Origin: Daedaleopsis sinensis
Taxonomy: Eukaryota; Basidiomycota; Agaricomycetes; Polyporales; Polyporaceae
Assembly: GCA_033807695.1 (NCBI GenBank)
Contig: CM066304.1
Span: 4,216,001-4,280,000 of the forward strand
Reading direction: 5' to 3'
Length of the DNA stretch: 64,000 nucleotides
Part shown: in pieces, positions 46,663 through 58,725 of the stretch
Layout of the letters: the number at the start of each line of letters is the position of its first letter
Numbering within the stretch: the first letter of the stretch is position 1
Notes under the pieces: generated by a model
What the model saw: the letters and a program-made list of their open reading frames with translations, nothing else
Told to the model about the DNA's origin: nothing
The model's database searches: none
Position numbers and translations under genes: made by a program

Positions 46663-49600
46663 TCAGAATACAGAGACGATATGAGAGCACAGGTCCACAG
46701 CAGAGCGAGCAAGTTGGAAAGCGATGAGAGCAAGCGTGAGCTTCGAAGCCCAGTCGAAAGGCGGGTCGCCGCGGAACGAGTCCTCGATGCCCTGGCCTTG
46801 ATCGTGTGCACAGTCATCTTCACCTCCAGAAGCGGCTACGGAGCCCTCGCTGTCCTCATCTGACACCGCAGTGCACCTGAGCGGCGCACTCATGACATCC
46901 GTTCCTTCGTCTTCCGAATCGGACGAGGACAACGACGAGGAAGACGAGGACGGCGAGGACGGCGAAGCCGGGGTATAGGCTGGAGCTGTGAAGCGGAACG
47001 AAGCATGGGAGGCGCGGAAGTATCCTGAGAACGTCGTTTGGGGCCGTGGTGGAACTGGTCGCTTTGGAAGACTGGTAGATGGGAAGGTCTGAGACAGGGC
47101 TCGAAGAGGGGATGGTAGTCTACCCCGGGCCAGTACCGCCGATCCTTGATCGTGTGTCGAACGATGCTCGACAGTCGGACTGGGGTTCGTTGACTATAGT
47201 GATAAAGTGTCAGCTTGTAAGTTACAGTTTTTCGGCACGACCTGGAGCATACCTCGATACTGCCAACGTTCCGAACCCTTCGTCGCCTCGGCACGCGACG
47301 GGATCGTCTAGAGGAGACGCGCTGGATGAACGGCCCACCAGCCGCCCAGAAGGAGGCAGGCACCAGCTTAGTCCGTCCGTGCAGACGCTGAACTGACCGA
47401 ACGGGGCTGGGAGGAGGCTGAGGAGGCTCGATGACCGATAGCTTGGCGAAGTCCTCGGGATCGATAGGGGGTGGTCTAGCCACTACTGCAGGAGCACAGT
47501 GATCAGCGCTATCCAACCGCGCAGTGTCGTGTCCGCAGATCAAGGATGTGAGATGCATGTCGGATGTTACGGCCGGATGGGCTGCCTCCCTTGTAGTCGA
47601 TCCAGGGTGGACGGGGTCTGCGCCAGCGCAGCCTTCTGCCGCTACGGACTCGGGGTCAACGACGGGAGACTCCAGCGAAGTTGCACGGTCGTTGACAGCG
47701 GAAGTTTCCTCCGTGACCGCGACTGGTCTTAACTCGAGTGCTAGCTCGGGCAAGGGAGATTCCGTCGGTCCCACTTCTCCTGCTTCTTCAATGCGTGGAG
47801 CAGCATCTACGACATCCTCCTTGGATGCTTGTGCGACGGGCTCGCTGACGGGAGGTACGATTGAGTGGGCAACAGACGAAGTTGCATCTGTGTGCATGCT
47901 AGGTGTGCCGTCCAGCTGCAGGTCCAAGTGGACCGATCCGGCAGGAGTATCGCCTTCCAAGGCGCACTGGATAGCGATGTCGACGTATTCCCTGTGATCC
48001 CTCCAGTCCCGAATGAAGCCAGGGTGCGAGCGTAGGAATTCTTCGATGTCACGGACCAACGCTTCCCCCTCGACTTGAGAGAACAGCCCGAGACCATTGG
48101 CCTCGAACTGGTCTCGAACGCCGTAAGGAGCGATATCGGAGTCCATGATAGCAGCGGACGCCTCTTCGGTGTCATTTGGCGACAACGACAACGGATCGAA
48201 TGACGACGCGTCGACGGGATATGGAGTGCCATCGGAGGCGGCGGCAACGTGTTCATCGACTGCAGTGTCCATGTTAGGTACTGAAGCAGTATCGGGAGAC
48301 CACACGCCGGCGCACGGAGCCGTAGGCAAGGGGAACAGGACCTCGTCTAGGCCAAAGTCAATCTCAAAAGATTGAGCGTCAGCAGAGTCAGAGGCGTCGT
48401 TGGGAAGCGGGAGATTGGAGAAGTCAAGGACGGTGATCGACGGGATATCGAATACCGGATCTGCGTGTAGCTCTTGCGAGCTCGCGACTAGGGTGGGAGA
48501 GAGGGGGACAGGATCCGTGGCCGTAGGGGTTGCTGCCTGAGAGAAGGTAAACGAGGAGGAGGCAAACGATACAAGACCAGGCTGATTATTGGCCGGAGTG
48601 TCGCCAATAGCGACTATGGGTGGAGTGTGGAGGACAGGATCGGTAGCTGAAGGGGCTGCTGGCTGAGAGAAGGTGAACGCGGAGGAAGCAAACACAAGAC
48701 CAGACTGGTTATCGGCCGGAGTGTCGCCAGTATTCAAAGTCGTCGAAGGATCGGGATCCACATGCGAAGGAGACTCAACCTTCTTGAGATGTGCTCTCTT
48801 CGAGTTCTGAATGCGACTGATCGACCTGTGCTGAGCCTGGCGACCGCGCGCTTTCGGTCGCTTGTCGGATGCTACGGAGAGCATATCGGACTTGGGCTGA
48901 GCGATCTTCGACTCCACGAACCTCGACCTCTTGACTTCGGGCTCGTCCATTTCCACATCGGGCTCTGAGGACGATGCTGGTATCGCAGCATGCAGAACTG
49001 GTGGAGTTCTTGAAGCGCAGTCGATTAGTTTTCTCTACAAAACGATTCCGATAACCACGCACTCAACGGGAGTCTCGGTTGTCGAAACTGTCGATTCCTC
49101 AATAGAAGGCAGCTTCTTCTCGCTCGGAGAGGTATAGACGCCTTCGTCCTCCGGTACTAGAGAGCAACACGCCCAACCCGACGTCGACGGAGCGGAGGTT
49201 GACGAGAACCGGCGTCCGCGGGTCAGTTCTGGTGAAGGTTGGGTACTAGATGTACCGTAGCCTTCGTCAGCAGGGCTCCTAAGCATGATAATAAGCAAAT
49301 AGTCGTGCGGGATGACATGGTTTGACAACGTACGACGGGTTCGAGAGCGGGCGTAGAGCTTCAAGATGGGCTTGCTGAGCTTTCTGCTCAAGAATAGCCT
49401 GCCATGCAACTAGGTCTTCTTCGCGCTCCTGATCTGTGACACTGTTGCCCAACTCGGCCGGAAGAGATGGTACCGAAGATTGCTGCAGCAGATCGTCGTC
49501 GGGAACGGGAACAGACAACTCCTCGGTGCTTTTCGCGCCCACGTCTTTCTGCTGTTCCTCCATCATCTTCTGGTACTCTTCTTCAGTCATGCGGCCCTTC

Positions 49601-52600
49601 CCCTTGTCCTGGGGTGGCTCGCTAGTCTCCTGCGACTCCTGATCTTCGTGCGGAGCCTCAGCATCGACGGTAGGATGAACTCCTCCCCACTCATCGTCGT
49701 CGCCCAGCGAGATCGCATCTTCTTCCCAGTACTCGTCCGCCTTGGGTACAGGCGCGGGGTCGGGAAGTGCTTGGGGAGGTTCCTGACTCTCCTCTGGCGC
49801 GGAGGACACTTCATCGGCAACTTCGACGGATTGTGGTTCGTCTTGGACGACGATATTCTCTGAGGTACCAGGGTCGACGGCAGATGTGTCTATCTCTACC
49901 TGAGGAGCGGCTTCCTCCACAGGAGCCTCGACATCCGGTGCTCGTTTCTCCGCAACCTCAGATTCGCTCGCTCGTGGGTCAGCGTGCTTAGAGGACTGCA
50001 GAGCGCTCGAGTCATCGGCGGTGACCTGGACGATTGGCGCGACAATCCCGGCGTCCTCGAGTAGAGCTGGGGCGGGAGAAGCAGCAGGATTACTCGCGGC
50101 ATGGGATTCAGGTGCAGAAGGCTCCGGATCCCTGTCAAATCGTGGAGCTTAATCAGTCACCCGGTCGATAATCAACGAAGTGCAGATCACGAACCGTTCA
50201 AGTTGCGGTGACCTGTCGCCTATAGCGCTCGCGATGATTGCTTCTCGCGCCGCCTTCTCGCGTCGTGCCTTCTCGAGATTGGCCCTCTTCTTCGCGGATG
50301 GGCCCATGCCACTGGACGACATCCGAGAAGATACGGCTGCTGCCTGCGCGAGCAGGCTGAGCCGGGCATTCCGGTCTCGCCACGTATCGACGCTGACAGG
50401 CGCCGACGGTGCGGGCTCCATGATGAGCCCATCGGGGTGGTGTAGAGCAGTGTTTGGAGTAGACGGGTCGGCGAGAGACGTGGGCGCGGGCGATGCGGGC
50501 GATGAGAGATGTGAAGGCTGCACAGCAGGCGTACGGGGAGCAGGGGCAAGAGCCTGCGAGGGTGACGAAACTGAGGAAGGGACACTCGCTGAAGAATGCC
50601 CGGGCGAAGTCGCTTGCGACGCCGACGGCGCACCTAGAGCGTACATCAGCGAAGACGGTGCGATGACTTTCGGGACAGGAGGAGGAGGAAGAATAGAGTC
50701 CTCAGAAGCGTCTGCTTGAGACGCAGCTTCAATGGTAGCGGCGAGAGGCGTCGAAGGAGCAGCGGGCGCATGCTCAACCACAGGAGATAACTCAACTGCA
50801 GGAGCAACCTCGACAGCCGCTGTGGTCTCCGATGCTGGCTCTGTGGGCATCGCATGCTCGGGGGTGGCCGCCTTAGCTGGTGTGGAAGGAGTATCCTCGT
50901 GAGTGCTGACAACAGTCTGAGTTTCCTCCGATGGTGACGCGTCATCGACAGCTGGAGGGTCGTGTGGCGCGATTGGGACGATCTCCCACTGGGAAGGATC
51001 GTCGTCATCGCTGTCCGTCTCCTCGTCTTCGTCGGCATATTCTTGCGCGTCGTACTCGGCCTCGGGGTCGTAGTACAGGAACGAAGGATCTCCATTGCCG
51101 AAGTAGAGCTGGGAGAGAGGATCGCCGACGGCGATGACGGGAGCATCAACTTGGCTCGATTGAGTTGAAGAAGTGTCCACCTGAGTCGGCTGCGCGCTCG
51201 CAGTGGCTTCGACGCTTGCAGATGCAGCCTCGCCGGGTTCTGAGTCGGTCTGAGCCGCGATGGCGAGAGAGGCGGATGGGGCAATGTCGATGGTATCGAT
51301 GGTCTGAGCTTGCGCCGCCGTCGAAGGAACACTTGTGTCCTTGATGAGCTCGGATGAATGAGGAGCAGCAGCAGGAGCGGACTGAGCAGGATGCTCAGGA
51401 CGTTCGGGGGAGGCGTCAGGAAGCTCGACATCGTCGTCGCAGACGCGAGGAAGGGCACCCGGCACTTGGGGCTGGAATGCGGTAGACTGCATCGCAACAT
51501 CCTCCAAGGCAGCCGTGACAGCAGGCAAAGATAGGGACGAGGCTGGTTGCGCGAGCGACCATGACTCGTCGTCCACCTCCATGCCATCGAGCATGGGTAC
51601 AATAGCAGTAGCAAGTGTGGCGGAGGGTCCTGTCACACTCGTCCGCGTATCTGTCGTGGCGTTGGGTCGATGACTGAACCGCTCCCGCGCACGAGCGACG
51701 AGCTCATGGCGCAGCCGGTATTGATCAAGACGGCGGGCATGAGCGCGGTCGTTGCGATTCCGAGGATCGGGGGTGTGGCGTGGGCTACGACGGGCGGGCT
51801 TCGACTTCCAATCGCGGCGGGGTGGAGAGGGTGTTGATGGTGACGGGTAGCGATAGACAACAGCACGAGGATGGAGTGATATGACCGGGACGAATCGAGG
51901 ACTGATACTGTGGCGGCGAGGGAAAGCACGATCCGGACGAGTCATGCAGCTGGTGTCTTCGTCCATGACGACGTCGGATGGCTCGGGGACGGTGAGAATG
52001 GACGGAAGAATGGGGACGGAAGGGACAACGGGTACGTGGATCGACGGGGCAAAAGAGGAGGAGGTTGAGGCGTAGTTGGAGGAGAACGGCATCGCGACCG
52101 GGACGGATGGATGAGGAGAGGTAGGACAAAGCAAGGCTTCTGATGCTCGGGGTGGAGACGGAGGCTGGAAGGTCACGGAGATGGGAGGGAGGACGGGCTG
52201 GGATGAGTGTGTCAGGGATCAAGGAGGCACAAAGGAAAGAAGTGGGACTCACCTGTACTACTGCCGCCACAGTCGTCCTTATTGTGGGCGCCTGCGCCGG
52301 TGGGCTGGGAGATCGCCGTGATGGAGAGCGCGATTGCTCATCCGGGTCGGTTGCGTACTCGGATGGCTGGAGAAGAGTACCGTGGTCATCCTCATGGTCC
52401 CCGAGGGTGTCTACGTCGGCGTAGCGAGGCTTCGGGGTGGGCGAGCCGTCCTGGGGCCTAAGGTCGGAAGGCGGCCCTGTGGCGACGACAAAGGAAGGGC
52501 GTTGAGGGCTCTCCACTGCCGGGAGCAGCCGCGATTGGTGCTCAGCCGGAGAGGATACTTCGGGTAGCGATGTAGGGTGGACAATGGAAGATTGCGCGTC

Positions 52601-53800
52601 GAGGATCTCCTCCAGCAATTGATGTGCAGCCGCTTGGAGTTGTTCAGGCGTCCGGGTCTCGCTGTCGGGAATATGAGACTCCGGCTCTGTTTCCACCTCA
52701 GCATCTCCCTCCTCTTCCTCCTCTTCCTCGCCCTCTTCCTCCCCAAGTGACGTTTCAACGTCGTCTCCGTCTTCATCGCCATCTTCCTTGACCCCGGATG
52801 ATAGTACGGCGTGTGTGGCGTGGGGCGACTCGTCCTCTACGCGGGACGATGGAGCTGGGGTTGGCATACGAGGAGGGAACCACGTTCTCGGGGCTTTGGG
52901 TGAGTCGTCTTCTTCGTCCTGATGACCGTTGTCGCCGTCAGTATCGTCACCACGCGCGCTACCCGACTCCTCATGAACCATCGCGTCCTCGTCGCTGTCC
53001 GAAGAAGATTGCCTCTCATCCTCAGCCTCCTCCAAGTCGTCCATGAGGCTGTCGTCTTCATTGTCGCCCTTTTCCTGACGCGTTGGTCGATCTACGACGG
53101 GAGGACGAGGCGACCGTGGCGAGCGCCGAGAGGAAGGTGGAGATTTGAAGCAGTAGCTCGGCACACCAGCTAGAGGATTGAGAGTGTTGTCTACGTCTCG
53201 ACAAAGATTCCGGATCTTGAATCGGGGTCCCTCGCTCTGCCAAGGGCTCACGCGGGCGGTCCTGCACGTCCTCAAATTGTTCCTCATAGCACCGCTAACA
53301 ACGGAAACAGTTAACGCAAGGCATCAGAACAGAGCGAGAACGTACGTTTTACTGGAGGGCCGATCCATCTGAACGTTTTCCAGGGCCTCCGTAATGTCAT
53401 CCACACTATCGCATACGAGTTTGCGTCTTCCCTCGTGGAATACGAACTTTATTAACGGTTTGTCGTTGGACGGCTTTATGGTACAGTCGTCTTGCTGTTC
53501 CGGCAACCCATCAATAGGTTCAGGTTGAGGAGTGATGACTGGGGAGGAGGAGGATACTGGGGATGATTGTGGCGTAGAGTTCGAAGAGTGATCATCGTTC
53601 GGACGGGAGAGCCCCGTTGTTATTGTTGTGGAAGAGGAAGGTGACGGGAGAGAATCTGATAGAGACAGACTCTCTAGGAGTTCCAACGTCGACTCAGTAT
53701 CTCGAGAGTCAGACTGTGGCGCGTCGGATTCAAGTTGACCGGCCCGGGAGTCGGCACTATCTGTGCAGGGAGGCGGCGGAAGGCGTGAAGAAGAGGCCAT
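46663..53800 (-). CDS. Very large disordered acidic protein, function unknown
   Basis: Seven exons read in one continuous sense from the ATG at 53800 (MASSSRLPPPPCTDS) to 46663, joined by short GT-AG introns (for example 53297-53346 and near 47194-47250), about 2,260 residues in all. An N-terminal patch, PLIKFVFHEGRRKLVCDSV, looks folded. The rest is mostly Ser/Pro/Ala/Glu/Asp-rich and probably disordered, with a Glu run near 52690-52745, basic patches (AKKRANLEKARREKAARE; RVSSRRSRRVPRRRRVR) and acidic stretches. A 41-42-residue unit starting GDTPADNQSG/GDTPANNQPG and containing FTFSQ is repeated twice in tandem (about 48480-48735). A short hydrophobic-amphipathic segment ends the protein (KLTLALIAFQLARSAVDL). 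I do not recognise a domain. Nuclear location is a guess from the basic patches. Exon boundaries near 49000-49330 are least certain. Confidence 0.7.
48480..48735 (-). repeat. Tandem in-frame repeat inside the disordered protein
   Basis: Two adjacent copies of about 125 bp encode GDTPADNQSGLVFASS... and GDTPANNQPGLVSFASS..., each with an FTFSQ core and ATDPV. It is a local duplication. Confidence 0.8.
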
Positions 53801-55514
53801 CACCTCAAGATGAGACAAGCAGTGAGTATGAAGGTTGCGGATGGTAGGGCTGCAAGGGCGACGATCGTCGAGGTGGTGGTAGTTGTGGCGGAAGGAAGAG
53901 CGTACACCGGCACCCACTTACAGCTTCGGCTAAGTATAAGGGGCGCACGGCGGCTCCGGGACGCAGTGGCGTGGGCCGGGGAGTGGTAAGCATAGCCTAT
54001 GCAAACAAGAGGGCACTAGTTCGCGGAGCTTTGACTTCTCGCTTAAGCTAGAGCCTTCTTTTCGGAGGTCAACGCGTTATTGTGCAAGCTAGTAGCCGGC
54101 GACGACGGTCTATCCTGCCTAGAAACGAAGACTTGTATGTCGGAGAGTCGGAGTCTGGAAGCTACAAAGAGATCCATCAGTATGTTCGCGCGTAGAGTCT
54201 GTCACCAGGTCCAGGTAGGAGAACAAATGCAGTATGCGCAAGAAAGGCAGGAGATCATATGAGCGCCAGAGCGCTATTGTCCGGAGATACACAGCCACTG
54301 CATCCAATGTAGTCCCGGCACGTTCCGATCATGACTCACGGTGATATGCTAATGCGCCTCCTCCTCCCGCGCACAAATACTCGCATGGAAAGTGACGGCT
54401 CGGAGTTGAAGATGTGCATGAGGTTGCGCGATCAATAGTGGGATGATTAGTGGTCGGGAATTTACAGATTACTTGCGAGCTGGGCTTGGATCGGTGAATA
54501 GATGCGTGTCTAGCCAAGTTTTACCAGGATTGGATTAGTAGTAGACTTGCCTATGGACAATGTTAATGTTGCGAGAACACGACTGCTGCGTAAATCAGTG
54601 GGCTGATCAACGCTGGAATTCTGCTCCTGCGAGAAAACTATGCTTACCGGTGTAGATGGCGCAGCTCATGCAAAGCGTCGAACGTCGACACGTGCGCTGC
54701 GAGCAAGTTGGCCACGGATAGTGCTGGTAACGAAGGTCCTGAAGACTGAGCTGTAGGTACGCAGCAAATAGGGGGCAAAGCGTCAACGTCGACGTTAAGG
54801 GCGATAGCTGCAATACTAGCCAACGACGGGGATAAGTCGCTTGCGACCTTGACGGTGAAACTGACGGCGCACCGTAGGACTCGAGCTTGCTCGTTATAGT
54901 ATCTCCTACGAGTCGAGTACTCTTGCTCCGCGAGGATGTACACCTACTGAAAGTTAGAGAGACTGGAATCAGCCTACATATGCGAGCTCCTGGGTATGAT
55001 ACTCGGAGTTGCCAACACTGACGGCGACTATATGCGCACCTTTTTTACTGTTTTATCAGCTACGCATGGCGACCAGCTGGCAAATGTTTTCGTCGAACAG
55101 TGCCTGCGCGCGCGACGAGCTTGAGAGCTGGCATTCCGGTGCTGTAGACACTGGAAAGGTGATTGTGGGGGATAAGGAACGCATCTTGACGTGCGAGCTT
55201 TATGTATAGTCTGGTAAAACTCCCATCAGGTCTGGCAGAGAGCTGCCCCAACTAACCGCGACGTGTCTATGACGTCGATGGTCGTGCCGCGCGTGTGGCG
55301 TCACGTGGACGCTATCTGGTTCGCGCACTTGCCTTGGATGCACTACCAAGTTCCAACGGGTTTGGTGAGCCGCTTAGAGAAGCTTATGCTTCCTCTAGCC
55401 GCGGAGCATCTTCATAATCAGCAAGCTATCGATACAGAGTAGAGATAATACAACAAACAATACCGACGAATGGTACGAAGTACGCACGCATGGCCTGCAT
55501 GACTCCCTCTTCGC
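53801..55514. other. Intergenic, no supported gene
   Basis: About 1.7 kb. The best open frame, 54644-54943 on the minus strand, encodes 99 residues without recognisable motif and could be an exon remnant. The remaining frames are short. Confidence 0.4.
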
Positions 55515-56735
55515 TCAATCGCTCCCCGTCAGCCCGCCCGTAGCTCCGGGAGCAGCAATACGCGCGAGCGCATCCGACTGCGTTGTGCACGCAAGCGACG
55601 TGCCCGCCTTGTTCACGAGCGGGAGCGCGAAGCATTGCGTGGGCGCGGAGCACCCTACGTTCACGAACTTGCCGCCGACGCACATCGCGAACCCGCCGTC
55701 GATGCACGCTTGATCGCCATCTACCCAAGTAATCGGTCAGTGCATGAAGGTATGAGGAACAACTGTGCTCGCTGCTTACCAGAACACGAGGAGTCGGCGG
55801 TGAGGGTCTTGAACTTGGCGTTGAGCTTCTGCGCGTCGAGCGCGTTCTGCAGCTGGAAGTTCGCGCTCGATCCGGAAGCGGCGGCGGTAGTGGTAGAAGG
55901 GGGCGCAGCGGTCGTTTTCGGGGCCGCTGAAGTCGTCGACTGGGCCTTGGCAGTAGTCTGCTGAGGAGCGGCCGCCGTCTTTGATGAGTCGGCGGTCTGC
56001 GTAGCCTCAGCTGCACCCGTCGTACTCGACGCGTCGTCAGAATCGCACGAGACGTTGTCGAGACCCGGATCCTGAGTGATGTCGGTCAACTGGGTACCGT
56101 CCGCGATGGGACCGTCGGGGTTCGCAGCGCACGACCCGAGTGGGTTGAGGGCCTCAGTGTGGCCAAAGGGCAGGGTACCCGCACCACCGAGTGCAACGCC
56201 GCCGACGAACGTCTTCTGGTCCGCGCCCTTGAACTGGCACTGAAAGAGCCCGTCGAGCTCGGAGTTTTTGGGCGCCTGCTGGCAGTATGGAACGGCTTGC
56301 GAGTTGGGCTGCGAGTGGCTCCGACGGTGAGCCAACTGCCTGTCCGAGGCACGAGATGGTGAACATACCGTGTTCCGGGGCTGCTGTGCAAAAATCTGCG
56401 CGAACTTGATCATGTCCGCGTCGTTGTTGAGGGTCTTTGCCAGGTCGATCATCGCGTCGGCCGAGTTCTGCTGCTCGCAAGGACCGGCAGCGGCGAGGAG
56501 GGTAGTGAAGGCAGTGACCGAAACGGGGTTGCATTTCTCACCACCTCCTGCGGCCAGCTGTTTCGTAGTCAGCTTAGGAGCAGCACACATAGCAAGTACT
56601 ACTTACACAAGCTTTCTCCCATAGAGCAGTGGAGTCGGAGATGACTTGGGCGATACGTTTATGCAGAGGCGCTCCCTGAGCATGCATGGCGAGAGTCGCG
56701 AGAGCGAGAAGGACAGTTGAAGTGAGCTGAACCAT
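55515..56735 (-). CDS. Secreted protein with Ser/Thr/Ala linker and C-terminal cysteine-rich module
   Basis: The start is at 56735: MVQLTSTVLLALATLAMHAQG is a signal peptide, followed by APLHKR, a likely Kex2 processing site. The mature part begins with a helical segment containing paired cysteines (CNPVSVTAFTTLL, GPCEQQN) and a second Cys-containing region (VPYCQQAP, FQCQFKGADQ, LGSC). A long Ser/Thr/Ala/Gln-rich linker follows (about 55860-56030). Then come SANFQLQNALDAQKLNA, an intron (about 55725-55780) and a module with DGGFAMCVGGKFVNVGC and TQCFALPLVNKAGTS, ending at 55515. The C-terminal pattern reminds me of the CBM19-like chitin-binding family seen on basidiomycete secreted proteins, but that is tentative. 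It is presumably a cell-wall or extracellular protein. A TATATAA lies on the minus strand at 56866-56872. Confidence 0.75.
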
Positions 56736-58725
56736 GTCGAGCGTAGTAGAAGCGTCAAGCCTCGTCGAGAAAGATGCTGAAAGAGAGGAAGAGGTCAGAG
56801 CGCCGCTCGAGACGGGTAAGTAGAGGAGAAGGGGGGGGTGAGCAGCGTCGGGGTCGGGGCGCACCTTATATACGCGTAACTGCGGTTCATCTTTCGAAGC
56901 AGATGCTTTTCAAGAATAGACAATAGCTCCGGACAATGTATGCAAAGAACCACCGCGCGGGAATGGCAGCGGACGCTGCATCGTTACCATGGAAAATCAG
57001 CTTTTTAAAGAGACAAAGCTTCCATGCGATAGTTTGCTCACCATGAAGTCCTTACGTATGCGGGTATGAGACTCATCTCATACAAAAGCTCGTCGAAGAA
57101 TAATGCTGAGGTTGATTGACGGGTGACATGCCATAGGGAAGATGACGGTAAGGACAAAGGCGACTCGGCAGTAGCGTTCGGTAGTTTCTGCTGCCCGTTT
57201 TGGATATTAGACGCGGGTCAATGTTTGTACATCTTGTTTGGCCACCAGGCCACCACTAGTTACACCGTTTAAGTACATTTTTCTGCCTTCTACCTCGACG
57301 ACGACTATGCCCTAGCTGATGGTGCCAGGAGTGCGGCAAACTACGTTGCAGACTGAGGTATGCTGCGACCCACATATGCTTTCTGCCACTCACTACTAAT
57401 GTTATGATATCGCAGGAATGAATCAAGCAGGGCGCTGCAGGGGTAGCTTTGTCTGAATTATCGTTGGCTACGTCGTGTCGGTCCCCCATGAGTCGAGAAG
57501 TGGGAAATCGATGTAAAGTTGACTATATTTTACTTAGGTCTCAAAGGATGGAACTGCTATGTGGCGCTACATGTTTACTCAAGGTGTGTGTACGACCTCC
57601 ATCTGTCACTGGCCTCGTAACTATGTCCTGCAACCGGCTGGTTCTCGTCTCAGCAAGTTCCGATGCCCATCTGAGCTATGACTACATCTAGCTAAAGCGT
57701 CGATGATCCATCACTATCACAATCTTGACAACTGCCGCTTCTTGAGATCTTAACTCTCTGAATCTTGGCTCAACTCTCGCGAACATTGTGATCACTGCGT
57801 CCACATGCTGCAGATAGCCTATGTAGGTTCCTCCGTCACCAGGGCGCTGAGCCCTTCCGTCGGTTGGGGAGGTATCCCTATGGGCTATCCGTTCCGAGCC
57901 GTAGGCCACACCGCAGCTTGCAATGACCTACGGCTCATGCAGGGGTGTCATGACGTTCTAGTGCAATGGGGACCTTCTTATCTTAGATGTGGCTCCGCTG
58001 GAGCTGCCTGGTAAGGTTCGTTTCAGCATTGCGGTATATGTCCCTACCACGCAGTGTTCATACCTCCCTCGCGTGTCTTCACAGGGCCCTCACGCCCTCT
58101 TGGAGGACACTATGGTCAATGCTCCGCTCATCTTCCGAGCTGCTCTTGCCTGCAAAGTGCCCGGCACTCGAGGACACTTAACCCATTTGGAACAGTATCT
58201 CTCACACAAATCATCGTGTTTCGGCACTCGCGCGATTCTCCTCTACTCGTGGTGGCTATCGATGCCAGGCATCAGCATGCGACACGCCTGGCATTGAATT
58301 AGCGCCCTTACGTAGAGGTGAAGTTGCTCCTCTGGCCTTGTTTTTCGACCTCTCGACGCCTCATTCACGCTTAGATCTCGACGCCTACCACGCTCAATAC
58401 AGCAAACGCATGCGATATGCGTCTATGTACCGTCCGAGAGGTCTTCGGTCGAAGGGTACGCGCTGTGAGATGCATCTCGCTCGCATCCGAAGTCGATGGG
58501 CTGCGATACACCCTACTTCAACGCGTTTCCCGCCGCCTACGCTGTTTCATTCTCCGTACAAGTCCCGCATCGGCCACATTGCGGGCATTAACCTTACTAA
58601 TGTCGTCATCGGGTCCCGCCTCGCTGCTACTGTCAGGTAGAAGGGATCCCCATCCATTGTCTTGAATACCTCAACCAGCCCACACTGGCATTTCGATTCC
58701 CCGTACTACACAACACCCGCTCCAA
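56736..58725. other. Intergenic, no supported gene
   Basis: About 2 kb between divergently transcribed genes. The TATA box of the secreted-protein gene is at 56866-56872. Open frames at 57805-58302 and 58338-58665 overlap in two or more frames and have no motif. Confidence 0.4.

Noticed and set aside
54644..54943. A 99-codon minus-strand frame as a gene
   Set aside because: No recognisable motif and no neighbouring exons that extend it convincingly.
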